A DNA stretch of 62,978 nucleotides from an uncultured Oscillibacter sp. (GCA_910576865.1 CAJTKE010000018.1:1-62978), one strand, 5' to 3'. Numbered from the stretch's first letter, positions 6,659 through 15,743 are shown. Numbers and translations are program-made. Notes: generated from the letters alone by a model not told the origin.

Positions 6659-9600
6659 CAATACTCCTCCTGCCTCTCGATCACCCTGTAAAGGCGCTCC
6701 ACCTCGCCGTCGTCCCCCAGGATGCCGGAGAGCTTCCGTTTGATCCGGTTCCCCTTCACCGAGTCCCCCCGGAAGCCGTTCAGCCTGCTCTCCAGCACGG
6801 CCTCGTGAAGCCGGAGCGCCAGCGCCTCATCCCCATCGGTGTTGTCGTACAGGGCCCGGAGGGCGCCGCTGCCCCGGACGCTCTCGGGATAATCCTCGTT
6901 CTCCTCCGGGCGCTCCACGTCCCTGGCCAGCTTGATGTACAGGTCCAGGAGCCCGGCGTATTCCTCCACGCCCCGCTGCCGCGTCCGGATGAGCTCGTCC
7001 AGGATGGCGGACATTTTGTCGTAGTACCTCGGGTTGACCGTCATCCGCTCCACAATCTTGCGGCGGATGTTGTTCTCTATGACCTCCATCCCGCCGTCCA
7101 TGGCGGCTTTGGACACCCCGCCGCCCTTCAGTGCCTCCCCCTTCTTCCGGACAAAGTCCAGCAGCGTCAGGTCGTCGAAGTCCCCGATTTTCACGCTGTC
7201 GGAGGCGGTGATGTAGTTGTCGATCAGCTTCCGCATGTCCGGCTCATAGGCCTTGAAGTCCAGGAAGTCGCCGCTGTCGTTCCCCACCGCCTGCTTCAGC
7301 TCCAGGTAGAAGCGGGCCTTTTTCTCCAGCGCGGCCACCTCCCCCGGGGAGAGCTGGTCCACGAGGTAGGGCTTGGCCTCGGCAAGACTGCGGACAAAGC
7401 GGCTCACCAGCTTGTAGAGCTGCTCCCGGAGCCGGGCGTAGAGCTCCTGGGTCCTCTGGTCCGCGCCGGACTCGCCGCAGAAATAGCGGAGGTACTGGAG
7501 GTCCTCCCGGGGCTCCTCCACGCCCTCGCACAGGGCCTCCAGCTCCTCCAGCGCCGCCAGGCAGTACCGGACGGACGCCCCGCCCCGGTCCTTGATGAGG
7601 CCGGAGACATCCTCCTCGTCGTAGCCGGAAAAGGCGCCGGAGGCGTATTGGTCCATGGCGGACCGCAGTCCGCCGAAGAGCTGCTGGTAGTCCACGATAT
7701 AGCCGAAGTCCTTGTTGTCGGTTCTGTCGTCCAGCCGGTTGACCCGGCAGATGGCCTGGAAAAGGCCGTGGTCCCGCATGCTCCGGTCGATGTAGAGATA
7801 GGTGCACGGCGGCGCGTCAAAGCCGGTGAGCAGCTTGTCCACCACGATGAGCAGCTTCATGTTGGCGGGCTCCTCCACGAACTTCCGCTTGGCCTCCTCC
7901 TCGAACTCCTCCGCCCGCTTCCGGATGGAAAGCCGCTCCGGCAGATTGTCCGGGTCCAGGCCCAGCATCCGCAGGTAGGCCGTGTATTTCTCAAAGTTCT
8001 CGGTGTCGTCCTCGTCGCTGACGGTGTCCGTGCGGAGCTCCCCGGGGTTCGGCGTGTAGGAGGAGATGATGGCGCACTTCCGGAAGCCCCGGCTCTGGAA
8101 GAGCTCGTAGTACTTGCAGGCGGTGTAAACCCGGTCCGCAACCAGAATGGCGTTTCCGTTTCCGTCCATCAGGCGGGGCTTGAGGTCGAAGTCCTGGATG
8201 ATGTCCCACACGATCTTCTCCAGGCGGGAGCGGGAGCTGTACACATTCTGCATCGTGGCCCACTTCGCCTTCAGCCGGGCCCGGGCCCGGGGGGACAGGC
8301 CCCTGGTCTTCGTGTCGAACCAGAGGTCGATCTTGTCCTGAGAGGACAGGCTCTGGGGGATGTCCCGGTACTCGTAGCGCAGGTCCAGGACCACGCCGTC
8401 CTCCACGGCCTCGTTGTACCTGTAGGCGTGGATGTAGGGGCCGAAGACCTCGATGCTGGTCTTCTTGTTCCGTTTCAGCAGGGGCGTGCCGGTGAAGCCG
8501 ATGAAAATCGCGTCGGGCAGTATCGCCTTCATCGCGCCGTGGAGCTTGCCGGACTGGGTTCTGTGGCACTCGTCCACAAAGACATACAGCCTGCCCTTGG
8601 CGGCGAATCCCTCCGGCAGACTCTCCATGATCTCCTCGATGTACCGGTCGTAATCCTCCTCGGACGCCTCGCCGCCCCGCCTGCCGAACTTGTGGACCAG
8701 GGAGCACAGGAGGGAGTCCTCGTACCGGTTCAGCCGGTTCAGCAGGTCCCGGCCGTCGTCCGTCCGGGCGATGCGGGCGTCCACGCCCCGGAAGGTCTTT
8801 TCGATCTGCTCGTCCAGCTCCTCCCGGTCGGTGACGATCAGGACCCGGGCGTTCTCTCCGCCGTGGGCCAGAAGCCACCTGGCCAGCCACACCATCGTCA
8901 GCGTCTTGCCGCTGCCCTGGGTGTGCCAGAGGATGCCGCCCCGGCCTTTGGAAAGCCGGACCTGGGCCCGCTTGATCCCGTAATACTGGTTATAGCGGCA
9001 GACCTTTTTGAAGCCCTTGCCGAAGACGATGAAGTTTTCAATCAGATCGATCATCCGGGTCTTGTCGAACATGGCGTAAAGCTGGCTGAGGAGTTTGTTT
9101 CCCAGCCTGCCGCACTCCTCCTCGATGCGGACGTCGGCCTCCGCCCGCTCGTCGGCGTGCTCCGCGAAGCCGTCCTTTTTCCACTCCAGATAGAACTTCT
9201 CCCTGGTCAGCAGCGTGCCGTACCGCAGGCCCTCCGCCTCGTTCCCCGCCATGCAGAACTGGACGGTGGAGAAAAAGGGCTGGATGAAAGCGTCCTTCTG
9301 GTTGGTCAGGTTCTGCCGGATGCCCGTGGCGACGGAGACGCCGCTTTTTTTCAGCTCGATGACCGCCACGGCGATGCCGTTGAGATAGACCACGATGTCG
9401 GGGCGCTTCTCCTGCGTCATCACCACCGTCACTTCCTCCGCCACGGCGAAGTGGTTGCTGGTGGGACGCCCGGCGTCCATGAAGTACACCGTCTGCGGCG
9501 GGGCCTCCGGGGAGGGCTTCACCTTCGCCCCGTATTTCAGCAGGGAGTACACGGCCTTGTTCGCGTCGTAAACGCCCCGGGACATGTCCCCGGCGGCCCT

Positions 9601-9801
9601 CTGGAGCTGGCCGACGGCGCCGTCGATCAGCCGCCGGGAGTAGCCGCAGGAGCGCAGATATTCCCGCAGCAGGTCCTCCCGGATGTTCGTGTTGGCCCGG
9701 TCCTTCAGATTGCCCAGGTATGTGTAGTCCAGGGTCTCCCGGTTCCTGAAGAAGTCGATGACCTTCTTCTGTGTGGCCTTCTCCGGCTCTCCAATGCTCA
9801 T
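6658..9801 (-). CDS. hsdR: Type I restriction enzyme, restriction/translocase subunit HsdR
   Basis: A 1047-residue ATP-dependent DNA translocase and endonuclease subunit, which with HsdM and HsdS cleaves unmodified DNA. The N-terminal nuclease core is visible as PDIVVYLNGIAVAVIELKKSG (PD...ELK, about residues 133-153). The helicase Walker A is LWHTQGSGKTLTMVWLA, the Walker B/DEAH-type box is YVFVDECHRTQSG, and FIGFTGTPLL is motif III. Later helicase motifs include LLIVVDKLLTGFDAPPC and ICRVNRLD. Length is normal. No frameshift or missing motif was seen, so it should be active. The gene starts 14 bases after hsdS behind GGGAGG and ends one base into the YgjP-like gene. Confidence 0.96.
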   Translation of the reverse strand: MSIGEPEKATQKKVIDFFRNRETLDYTYLGNLKDRANTNIREDLLREYLRSCGYSRRLIDGAVGQLQRAAGDMSRGVYDANKAVYSLLKYGAKVKPSPEAPPQTVYFMDAGRPTSNHFAVAEEVTVVMTQEKRPDIVVYLNGIAVAVIELKKSGVSVATGIRQNLTNQKDAFIQPFFSTVQFCMAGNEAEGLRYGTLLTREKFYLEWKKDGFAEHADERAEADVRIEEECGRLGNKLLSQLYAMFDKTRMIDLIENFIVFGKGFKKVCRYNQYYGIKRAQVRLSKGRGGILWHTQGSGKTLTMVWLARWLLAHGGENARVLIVTDREELDEQIEKTFRGVDARIARTDDGRDLLNRLNRYEDSLLCSLVHKFGRRGGEASEEDYDRYIEEIMESLPEGFAAKGRLYVFVDECHRTQSGKLHGAMKAILPDAIFIGFTGTPLLKRNKKTSIEVFGPYIHAYRYNEAVEDGVVLDLRYEYRDIPQSLSSQDKIDLWFDTKTRGLSPRARARLKAKWATMQNVYSSRSRLEKIVWDIIQDFDLKPRLMDGNGNAILVADRVYTACKYYELFQSRGFRKCAIISSYTPNPGELRTDTVSDEDDTENFEKYTAYLRMLGLDPDNLPERLSIRKRAEEFEEEAKRKFVEEPANMKLLIVVDKLLTGFDAPPCTYLYIDRSMRDHGLFQAICRVNRLDDRTDNKDFGYIVDYQQLFGGLRSAMDQYASGAFSGYDEEDVSGLIKDRGGASVRYCLAALEELEALCEGVEEPREDLQYLRYFCGESGADQRTQELYARLREQLYKLVSRFVRSLAEAKPYLVDQLSPGEVAALEKKARFYLELKQAVGNDSGDFLDFKAYEPDMRKLIDNYITASDSVKIGDFDDLTLLDFVRKKGEALKGGGVSKAAMDGGMEVIENNIRRKIVERMTVNPRYYDKMSAILDELIRTRQRGVEEYAGLLDLYIKLARDVERPEENEDYPESVRGSGALRALYDNTDGDEALALRLHEAVLESRLNGFRGDSVKGNRIKRKLSGILGDDGEVERLYRVIERQEEY

Positions 9802-9815
9802 CCGCTCCGCCTCCC

Positions 9816-11099
9816 TTATCTCAGTCTGACCCTTCCGGTGAGCAGATCGTCCATCATGCCGGACCTGATCTGCCTGTACTTCCGGACCTCCGCCCGCAGC
9901 GCGTCGATCTCCCTGTCCATGCAGCGGAGGACTCCCGCGATTTCCCGCTGCCGCTCATACGGGGGGAACGCCACCTCGACCTCCTGAAAATTGGCCTTGG
10001 AGAGGTTGAACCGCGTGGCGCCCTGGGCCAGGACCCGCATGATTTTTCGGCCCTCCTGGCCGTTGAAGTAATACGAGGCGAACAGCGGGTCGATCCCGGG
10101 CTCCTCCAGCCGGAAGCCGAAGCAGAAGCTGTTCAGGAAGACACGGTCCGCCTCGTCCAGCAGCACGGCGCACATGCCCACCTCCTCCGGCGTCTCCGAG
10201 GAGGTGTTGAAAAACAGATCCCCGGGGCGGACCGCGTTCTGGCTCTCGTTCCGGGAAACGTCCACCCGCTCCAGGATGGACATGTCCACGATCTCGTTTT
10301 CCAGCACGTTGAGAAACGTGATATACCGGGCCTCCCCGTGTCCGAAGTCCGCCTTCGTCTTCCCGGTGAGGCCGGTGTAGAACACGCCGGTCTCTCCGAT
10401 TTTATACCGCGCGGCGGAGTCCCCCCCGCCCGGCTCCAGACGGCCGGACAGCAGCTCCCCCGCCGCCGCCCGGCGCACGTCCCGCTTCTTGGCGATGAGC
10501 CGCTCCAGGCCGTCAATGAGCCCGTCCACATCGGACAGGGCCTCCACCACTCGCTCCTGCTCCGCCCTGCCCGGGATGGCGATGACCGTGTCCGCGATGG
10601 CGCTCCTGGAAATCGCGGACACCTTCGTCCCGGTGATGAAGGGCAGCAGCTGGTCGTGATAGGCCCGGTGGTTCATGAAGTACCCCAGCCATTTGGGGGC
10701 GAAGAGCTCCTTCCGCCGGGGCCTGCACGGGATGGTGTGCAGGCCGGAGACGACGCGCCGGCCCTCCGTGCCGGCGATCTCCACCGCTTTCCCCACGGTG
10801 CTGTCCTCCGCCGTGTCCGCGATGACCACGTCCCCGTCCCGGAGGAACGCGGCGCTCAGCCTCGGAGCCCACTCCGGGTTGACATAGGGGAGCTCCTCCC
10901 GCCGGCAGTCCAGCACGGCGGGGAACCGGACCAGCACATCCCCATAGTGGATGTTCTTCACCGTGCCGCCCCGGTCGTTGAGTTCCGCCCGGGAGAGGGT
11001 GTTGTTGGGCAGCGTGTCAAAGCAGTCCCGGAACGCCGCCGTGTCCCAGTCCTCGGGGATCGGGCCCAGCTCCGTGTACTTGCAGCCGTCTCTCACCAT
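9816..11099 (-). CDS. hsdS: Type I restriction enzyme specificity subunit HsdS
   Basis: A 427-residue DNA-recognition subunit with the usual two-half structure. The first target recognition domain occupies roughly residues 8-180, followed by a helical spacer (EQERVVEALSDVDGLIDGLERLIAKKRDVRRAAAGELLSG). The second recognition domain spans about 215-375, followed by a matching helical repeat (RQREIAGVLRCMDREIDALR). Each domain defines one half of a bipartite target, which cannot be read from sequence. Its ATG overlaps the end of hsdM by seven bases. No inverted repeats or spare hsdS fragments suggesting phase variation were found nearby. Confidence 0.94.
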   Translation of the reverse strand: MVRDGCKYTELGPIPEDWDTAAFRDCFDTLPNNTLSRAELNDRGGTVKNIHYGDVLVRFPAVLDCRREELPYVNPEWAPRLSAAFLRDGDVVIADTAEDSTVGKAVEIAGTEGRRVVSGLHTIPCRPRRKELFAPKWLGYFMNHRAYHDQLLPFITGTKVSAISRSAIADTVIAIPGRAEQERVVEALSDVDGLIDGLERLIAKKRDVRRAAAGELLSGRLEPGGGDSAARYKIGETGVFYTGLTGKTKADFGHGEARYITFLNVLENEIVDMSILERVDVSRNESQNAVRPGDLFFNTSSETPEEVGMCAVLLDEADRVFLNSFCFGFRLEEPGIDPLFASYYFNGQEGRKIMRVLAQGATRFNLSKANFQEVEVAFPPYERQREIAGVLRCMDREIDALRAEVRKYRQIRSGMMDDLLTGRVRLR

Positions 11100-13765
11100 G
11101 CGAATCCCATCCTCTCCAGGTGGGCCCTCACCCTGGCCTCACAGGCGCTCACGTCCTCCGCCAGCTCCGGGACGGTACGCTCGTAGCGCTCCACCAGCAC
11201 GAGGATCCGGCTGGTCAGGTAATGACAGATGGCGGCGTACAGCTCCCAGATCCCCCTGGCCACGGAGCCGAGCCACTTCCGGTCCACCAGCAGGTCCATG
11301 ACCTCTCCGTCCGTCAGTATCTCGTAACGGGCCCGGCACTTCTCGTCCAGCTCCTTGCGCAGAATCCGGACCGTCCTCATTCGCTCCTCGTACTCCTCCA
11401 TCAGCCTGAGGACGGCGGTGAGCTGCTCATAGTCCCCGGCATCCTCCTCCGGAATGGGCAGGGCGGACCGCAGCTCCGTGATTTTCTCCGCGATGGCGGT
11501 CCTGCCGGTGGCGCCCTGTTCATTCAGGACGCAGCCGCACAGGGGATGCTCCGCCACGTACGCGGTGTACAGCGGCTTCCGGCCGATCCCCGGCCACGCC
11601 TCCAGCATGGCCTCCAGGGCCCGGATCTCCGGGGATGTGAGCGTTTGCAGAATCTCGTCGATCCGCCGGGAGACGTCCGCGGCCCTGACCGGTCCTTCTT
11701 CAAAGACCTCAGCCAGAGCGGAGTCCTCCTCCGCCGCCTCGGCCAGCTCCCGGATCCCAGCCTCCGCCTGGGCGGCCAGATCCTCCTCCTTCTGAATCGC
11801 GGCCTTTTCCCGGGAGAAAAAGGCGTCCGCCACAATGTCCTTGGGGATGAGCCTGCCCTCCCAGCCAACGACCTTTTCCTCGCCCTTTCTTTTGCCGGAG
11901 CCGTATTTCCCCATGACGTCCTCGATCTCCCGGGCCTGTCCGTAGCCCTTTTCGTCCTTGGAGATCAGCAGCACGTCGTCGTTCATGACCTCTGTCCAGT
12001 AGGCCAGCAGCACCTCGTAGACATCATGCTTGTCCAAAAGCCTCAGCGGCTCAAAACAGCGGAGCAGCTCCTCCGAGAGGCCGGCGATCAGCTCCTTCGC
12101 GTCCAGCCCGGCGTCGATGCCGGCCAGCCGGGGCCGGGCGTACTCCCTCCACGCCTGGAAAGCCTCCTCCGCCAGCAGGCCGTAGGCGGTGTAGTCCCCG
12201 TTGGCGCCAATGGCCTCCCGGACGTCCTCCTTGTCCAGGGCCAGCCGGAGGAAGCCCGGGCGCAGCTCCACGAAGAGGGCGTCCCGGAGGGACGGGAACG
12301 CCTCCCAATACCGGTCCAGGGCCCGGATGTCCTCCTCCGGGATGCCGCCGTGAATGTGTCCGTCGATGCTCTGGCGGTCCCGCTCCCCGGAGGGGTCGAT
12401 ATAGCGCGTGATATTCAGGTTGTAGTCGTTCCGTTTGTTTTTGATCTCGCTGTTGGGCACGAACCGGGCATAGGACGGGTCGTCCAGGATTCCCTCGTTG
12501 AAGGTGGTGACGATGCGGTGGATATCCTGCTCCCGCAGCCGGTTTTTGCTGCCGTCCTTCACATAGCCCCGGCTGGCGTCGACGATGAAGATTCCCTGGC
12601 GGTTCGCCGCCCCCTCCTTGTCGATGACCAGGATGCAGGCGGCGATACCCGTCCCGTAAAACAGGTTCGGCGGAAGGCTGATGATCCCCTTGATCCAGCC
12701 CTTGTCCACGATCCTCTTCCGCATGACGGCCTCCGTGTTGCCCCGGAACAGCACACCGTGAGGCAGGATCACGGCGGCCTTCCCGTCCCGCTTCAGGATC
12801 TTCAGGATGTGGAGCAGCCAGGCGTAATCGCCGTTTTTCTCCGGGGGCCTCGCCTTGAAGCCGTCGAAGCGGCCATACTCCTGGATGCCCGCCGTCCAGT
12901 TCTTCATGGAGAACGGAGGATTCGCCACCACGTAGTCGAACTGACGCAGTCTGGTGGGGTCGTCCTCGTCCAGGAAACGCGGATTCGAGAAGGTGTTTCC
13001 GCTCCGGATGGTGATCCAGGGCTTGTTGTGCAGGACGGCGTTCATCTTGGCAAGGCCGGCGGTGGAGCCGTCTTTTTCCTGCCCGCAGCCGTCGATGTCG
13101 AAGGGGGCCTCGGCGATGGCTCGGATCAGCAGTGACCCGGAGCCGCAGGCCGGGTCGCAGATGCTGGCGTTCCGGTCCGTGCACCGGTCGATCCCGATGA
13201 CCTTGGCCAGGATGCGGGAGACCTCCGCCGGCGTGTAGAACTGGCCCTTGCTCTTTCCGCTCTCGCTGGCGAAGTTCCGCATCAGGTATTCGTACGCGTC
13301 GCCGATGATGTCGTCCCCCTCGGCCTTGTTCCGGGAGAAATCCAGCTCCGGGCGCTGGAAAATGGCGATGAGCTGGGTCAGCTTGTCCACCATCTCCTGG
13401 CCCACGCCGATTTTCTGCTCGTCGTTGAAATGGGCGGCGTCGATGACGCCCAGGAGGCTGTCGTTCACCTCCGCCAGCCGGGCGATGACCTTGTCCATGC
13501 CCTCCCCGATATTGGGCGAGTTTTTCAGGGCGACAAAGTCGTCAAAGGAGCACCCCGTGCGCTTTTCCGGGTCCGGGTTGGGGTCATGGGCCTTGTCAAA
13601 CACCGTCAGGTCCCCGTACTTCCGCCCTTTGAATTGATCGGTGACGTACTTCATAAAGAGCAGCGTCAGGATATAATCCTTGTACTGGGAGGCGTCCATT
13701 CCTCCCCGCAGCTCGTCGCAGCTCGCCCAGAGCGACCTGTACAGCTCCGTTTTCTTGACAGCCAT
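11093..13765 (-). CDS. hsdM: Type I restriction enzyme modification subunit HsdM, with long C-terminal extension
   Basis: An N6-adenine DNA methyltransferase. The helical HsdM N-domain (SLWASCDELRGG, MDASQYKDYIL) occupies about residues 1-140. The SAM-binding motif is SICDPACGSGSLLIRA and the catalytic motif is NPPFSMKNW. At 890 residues it is much longer than the classical form of about 500; the additional ~350 residues are acidic and helical, with heptad-like stretches near the end. Similar long HsdM forms occur in Clostridia. The start follows a GGAGGAG site. It is the first gene of the hsdMSR-ygjP unit, with a promoter at 13827-13855. Confidence 0.95.
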   Translation of the reverse strand: MAVKKTELYRSLWASCDELRGGMDASQYKDYILTLLFMKYVTDQFKGRKYGDLTVFDKAHDPNPDPEKRTGCSFDDFVALKNSPNIGEGMDKVIARLAEVNDSLLGVIDAAHFNDEQKIGVGQEMVDKLTQLIAIFQRPELDFSRNKAEGDDIIGDAYEYLMRNFASESGKSKGQFYTPAEVSRILAKVIGIDRCTDRNASICDPACGSGSLLIRAIAEAPFDIDGCGQEKDGSTAGLAKMNAVLHNKPWITIRSGNTFSNPRFLDEDDPTRLRQFDYVVANPPFSMKNWTAGIQEYGRFDGFKARPPEKNGDYAWLLHILKILKRDGKAAVILPHGVLFRGNTEAVMRKRIVDKGWIKGIISLPPNLFYGTGIAACILVIDKEGAANRQGIFIVDASRGYVKDGSKNRLREQDIHRIVTTFNEGILDDPSYARFVPNSEIKNKRNDYNLNITRYIDPSGERDRQSIDGHIHGGIPEEDIRALDRYWEAFPSLRDALFVELRPGFLRLALDKEDVREAIGANGDYTAYGLLAEEAFQAWREYARPRLAGIDAGLDAKELIAGLSEELLRCFEPLRLLDKHDVYEVLLAYWTEVMNDDVLLISKDEKGYGQAREIEDVMGKYGSGKRKGEEKVVGWEGRLIPKDIVADAFFSREKAAIQKEEDLAAQAEAGIRELAEAAEEDSALAEVFEEGPVRAADVSRRIDEILQTLTSPEIRALEAMLEAWPGIGRKPLYTAYVAEHPLCGCVLNEQGATGRTAIAEKITELRSALPIPEEDAGDYEQLTAVLRLMEEYEERMRTVRILRKELDEKCRARYEILTDGEVMDLLVDRKWLGSVARGIWELYAAICHYLTSRILVLVERYERTVPELAEDVSACEARVRAHLERMGFAW

Positions 13766-13826
13766 GCCTTACTCCTCCGTTTGCCCCGGGCCGTCAGGGC
13801 GCGCCCGGGCAGATCATGCTCTTGTT

Positions 13827-13855
13827 ATATTACACCCGTCGGGGGAAAATAGCAA
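13827..13855 (-). promoter_or_regulatory. SigA-type promoter of the hsdMSR operon
   Basis: Minus-strand TTGCTA (13850-13855), 17-base spacer, TAATAT (13827-13832). This gives the restriction operon its own start about 55 bases before hsdM, separate from the upstream membrane-protein gene. Confidence 0.6.
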
Positions 13856-13892
13856 TGCGGGATTCCTCCCTTCCCCACCTGGAGCGAATCAA

Positions 13893-13913
13893 CGGGACGG
13901 CCTGGCCGTCCCG
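13893..13913 (-). terminator. Hairpin after the four-helix membrane protein gene
   Basis: A perfect 10-bp inverted repeat, CGGGACGGCC against GGCCGTCCCG, lies 28 bases beyond the stop at 13942. There is no real U tract on either strand, so it is a weak or factor-assisted terminator. Confidence 0.4.
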
Positions 13914-13941
13914 CTGTCCGCATATCATGAAATCATTTCGT

Positions 13942-15183
13942 TTACTCGACGTCCTGGCTGCCTGAAGTCCTTCTTTCGGCGTACCTGCGCCCTTCGTACA
14001 GGGCTTCCATGCTGTCCATCCGTTCGACAAGTTTTGAAACCTGATGCTTCAGCTCCATCTGGTCCATCGTGAGGCCCGTGTCTTTGGACTGCTCCGATCT
14101 GGCCTTGCGCAGCTTTCTCCCTGGGGTCATGAAAAGGAAACTGACCCCGACAATCAAAATGGTCATAACGACCATGGCGACGGCACATTTCATCACGGGC
14201 TGCCACCCCTCTTTGAACATTTGGTCAATCTCCTCCCCAAGATAACTGCGGAGAAAATGCCAAAGGCCCAGGGCAGCGTAGCTGAGCAGGAACACCCCGT
14301 TCAGCAAGACCACATACGGGTACCGAAGCCAGATCCGGTTTGGAAGTTTACAGGCGGACCGGATTTTCTGGGGGCACATGCTGCAGTCCATCTGGCTGCC
14401 GACATGGCAGTAGCAGGCCATGGTATGGCTTGTCAGTTTGGAAATCAGATAGATCAGAAGGAAAATGATACTCACCAGGATATGGCCCATCAGCAGACAG
14501 ACCGACAAGTTGAGCACGGGAAAACCGGGGTCCTGATGTTTGTTGAAAATCAGGCTCAGATAGCAGCCCACCACCGCCACAACGATGGCGATGAAAACTC
14601 CCAGCGTCGTCAGCATGTTCGGGATGATGCTCTCCGCCGCGTGCTGGGCATTGAGCGCTTCAAGTTTCAGCTCCGCCGTTCTTTTTTGCAGACTGAGGGC
14701 CGACTGCGCGTATTCCTGCGCCTGTTCTCGGATTTCCTTGATGTCATCGTAGATACCCTGGATATCCTCATGGGATTCCTTTTCCGATTCCCTCTCGCGG
14801 TCTTTCCTGGAACGAAGTGGTTTCTCCTCGTTCTTCAGGAGTCCCCGGGCTTTTTTCTGAAGCTGCTCCAGAGCGTCGTAGCAGAAGGTCCGGAAACGCT
14901 CGTCATTTCGGAAGAACCGAACGCCCGGGCGGGAGCCCGTGTTTTTGGACGCCGCCTTCCCCTGATTCATGCGTTTCAGCATGTCAAGCGCCAAGTTGCA
15001 GTTACGGCCGAATTCCTCCTGTGAGTGGGAGGTCTTCAGAGCGTCCCAATCAATCAGGTCCTCCAGCAGTTTCTCCTCTTGATAGGCGTCATGGCTCAGA
15101 ACAAGAAAGCGCTCCAGATTGGAATCCTGTTTCTCTTCCTCCCACAGCTCCTTCATCAGGGCCGTAAGATCATTCGTATCCAT
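13942..15183 (-). CDS. Four-helix membrane protein of unknown function, partner of a Panacea-domain gene
   Basis: I do not recognise a named family for this 413-residue protein. Residues 1-187 are soluble, charged and helical, with a probable coiled coil at about 125-182. Four membrane segments follow at about 188-213, 226-249, 288-309 and 330-352, and a second helical tail with heptads (371-395) ends the protein. The loop between TM2 and TM3 holds a cysteine/histidine cluster: Cys257, Cys259, His260, Cys267, Cys270 and Cys278. It starts 31 bases after the Panacea-domain gene in the same direction and is followed by hsdMSR. Panacea domains are known antitoxins that neutralise varied toxins, including membrane-active ones, so this is inferred to be the membrane effector of a toxin-antitoxin-like pair. 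That role is inference from position. Confidence 0.6.
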   Translation of the reverse strand: MDTNDLTALMKELWEEEKQDSNLERFLVLSHDAYQEEKLLEDLIDWDALKTSHSQEEFGRNCNLALDMLKRMNQGKAASKNTGSRPGVRFFRNDERFRTFCYDALEQLQKKARGLLKNEEKPLRSRKDRERESEKESHEDIQGIYDDIKEIREQAQEYAQSALSLQKRTAELKLEALNAQHAAESIIPNMLTTLGVFIAIVVAVVGCYLSLIFNKHQDPGFPVLNLSVCLLMGHILVSIIFLLIYLISKLTSHTMACYCHVGSQMDCSMCPQKIRSACKLPNRIWLRYPYVVLLNGVFLLSYAALGLWHFLRSYLGEEIDQMFKEGWQPVMKCAVAMVVMTILIVGVSFLFMTPGRKLRKARSEQSKDTGLTMDQMELKHQVSKLVERMDSMEALYEGRRYAERRTSGSQDVE

Positions 15184-15214
15184 TCTCTCTATCCCGCCTT
15201 TTTCAGCCGCCCGG

Positions 15215-15694
15215 TCATCCCGCCTGGAACAGGGGGCGGTCTTTCTCCATGCTCTCCTTGGTGATCTCCGGTTTATGCTCCGCCGTGATCCGGTCCTTCA
15301 CTTCCAAATACGGCGTGGTGTTCTTTGTAATCCGGATCAGCTCCTCCGTGGTTTTCCAGCCGTACTCCTCCAGAATCTGCTCCATGACGTCCACCCGGGC
15401 CACGGACGGCCAGACGATCTCGTCCTCCTCCGGGTCAAAGGGCTGATTGATCGGGGCGAAGCCCCTCCTGGCGGGGATGATCTCGATGCCGTCCACATAG
15501 GGGCCGCATTTGTGGGCCCGGATGGTTTCCTTGAACACCCGGCTTCCATACTTCTGCAGCATGGTCCACTGGCTCAGGTACAGCAGCTTGTGGAGCTTCA
15601 TGGAGTCCATATAATACCTTGGGTCGTCTTTCTCTTTCGCCATGTCAATGGACATATTGACCATAGCCATTCCCGCGTCACGTGAACAACACAT
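15215..15694 (-). CDS. Panacea/SocA-like (DUF4065) domain protein, probable antitoxin
   Basis: A 159-residue protein with the Panacea (SocA, DUF4065) pattern. SMKLHKLLYLSQW (31-43) corresponds to the usual mKLqKLlYyaqa helix, AHKCGPYVDGI (60-70) to the conserved A-x-x-x-GPV segment, and the C-terminal part (TTEELIRITKNT ... ITKESM) to the end of the domain. The ATG at 15694 lies eight bases after AGGAGG; ATG at 15700 and TTG at 15721 are in-frame alternatives with poorer spacing. It precedes the four-helix membrane gene, the usual antitoxin-first order. Panacea domains neutralise toxins by direct contact, so this is inferred to restrain the membrane partner. A 21-codon upstream frame overlaps its start. 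Confidence 0.78.
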   Translation of the reverse strand: MCCSRDAGMAMVNMSIDMAKEKDDPRYYMDSMKLHKLLYLSQWTMLQKYGSRVFKETIRAHKCGPYVDGIEIIPARRGFAPINQPFDPEEDEIVWPSVARVDVMEQILEEYGWKTTEELIRITKNTTPYLEVKDRITAEHKPEITKESMEKDRPLFQAG

Positions 15695-15743
15695 ATCCAT
15701 CCCCTCCTCTCTCTTCCGCAATGCCTCTTTCTCTCCGATTCAT
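15678..15743 (-). CDS. Possible 21-residue leader peptide overlapping the Panacea gene
   Basis: Behind GGAGG and a seven-base spacer, an ATG at 15743 opens the short frame MNRRERGIAEERGGDGYVLF plus Thr, ending in TGA at 15678-15680. It overlaps the first codons of the Panacea gene in another frame, so ribosomes finishing it would stop just inside the antitoxin gene. It could couple or tune antitoxin translation. There is no homologue to cite; the support is the good ribosome binding site and the arrangement. Confidence 0.35.
   Translation of the reverse strand: MNRRERGIAEERGGDGYVLFT

Noticed and set aside
6805..9987. Plus-strand open frame of 1060 codons opposite hsdR
   Set aside because: It mirrors hsdR codons in a GC-rich genome, has Val/Leu/Gly/His-rich composition without domains, and lacks a ribosome binding site.
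9816..11099. Phase-variable hsdS (shufflon)
   Set aside because: A single hsdS with no flanking inverted repeats, partial copies or recombinase gene.
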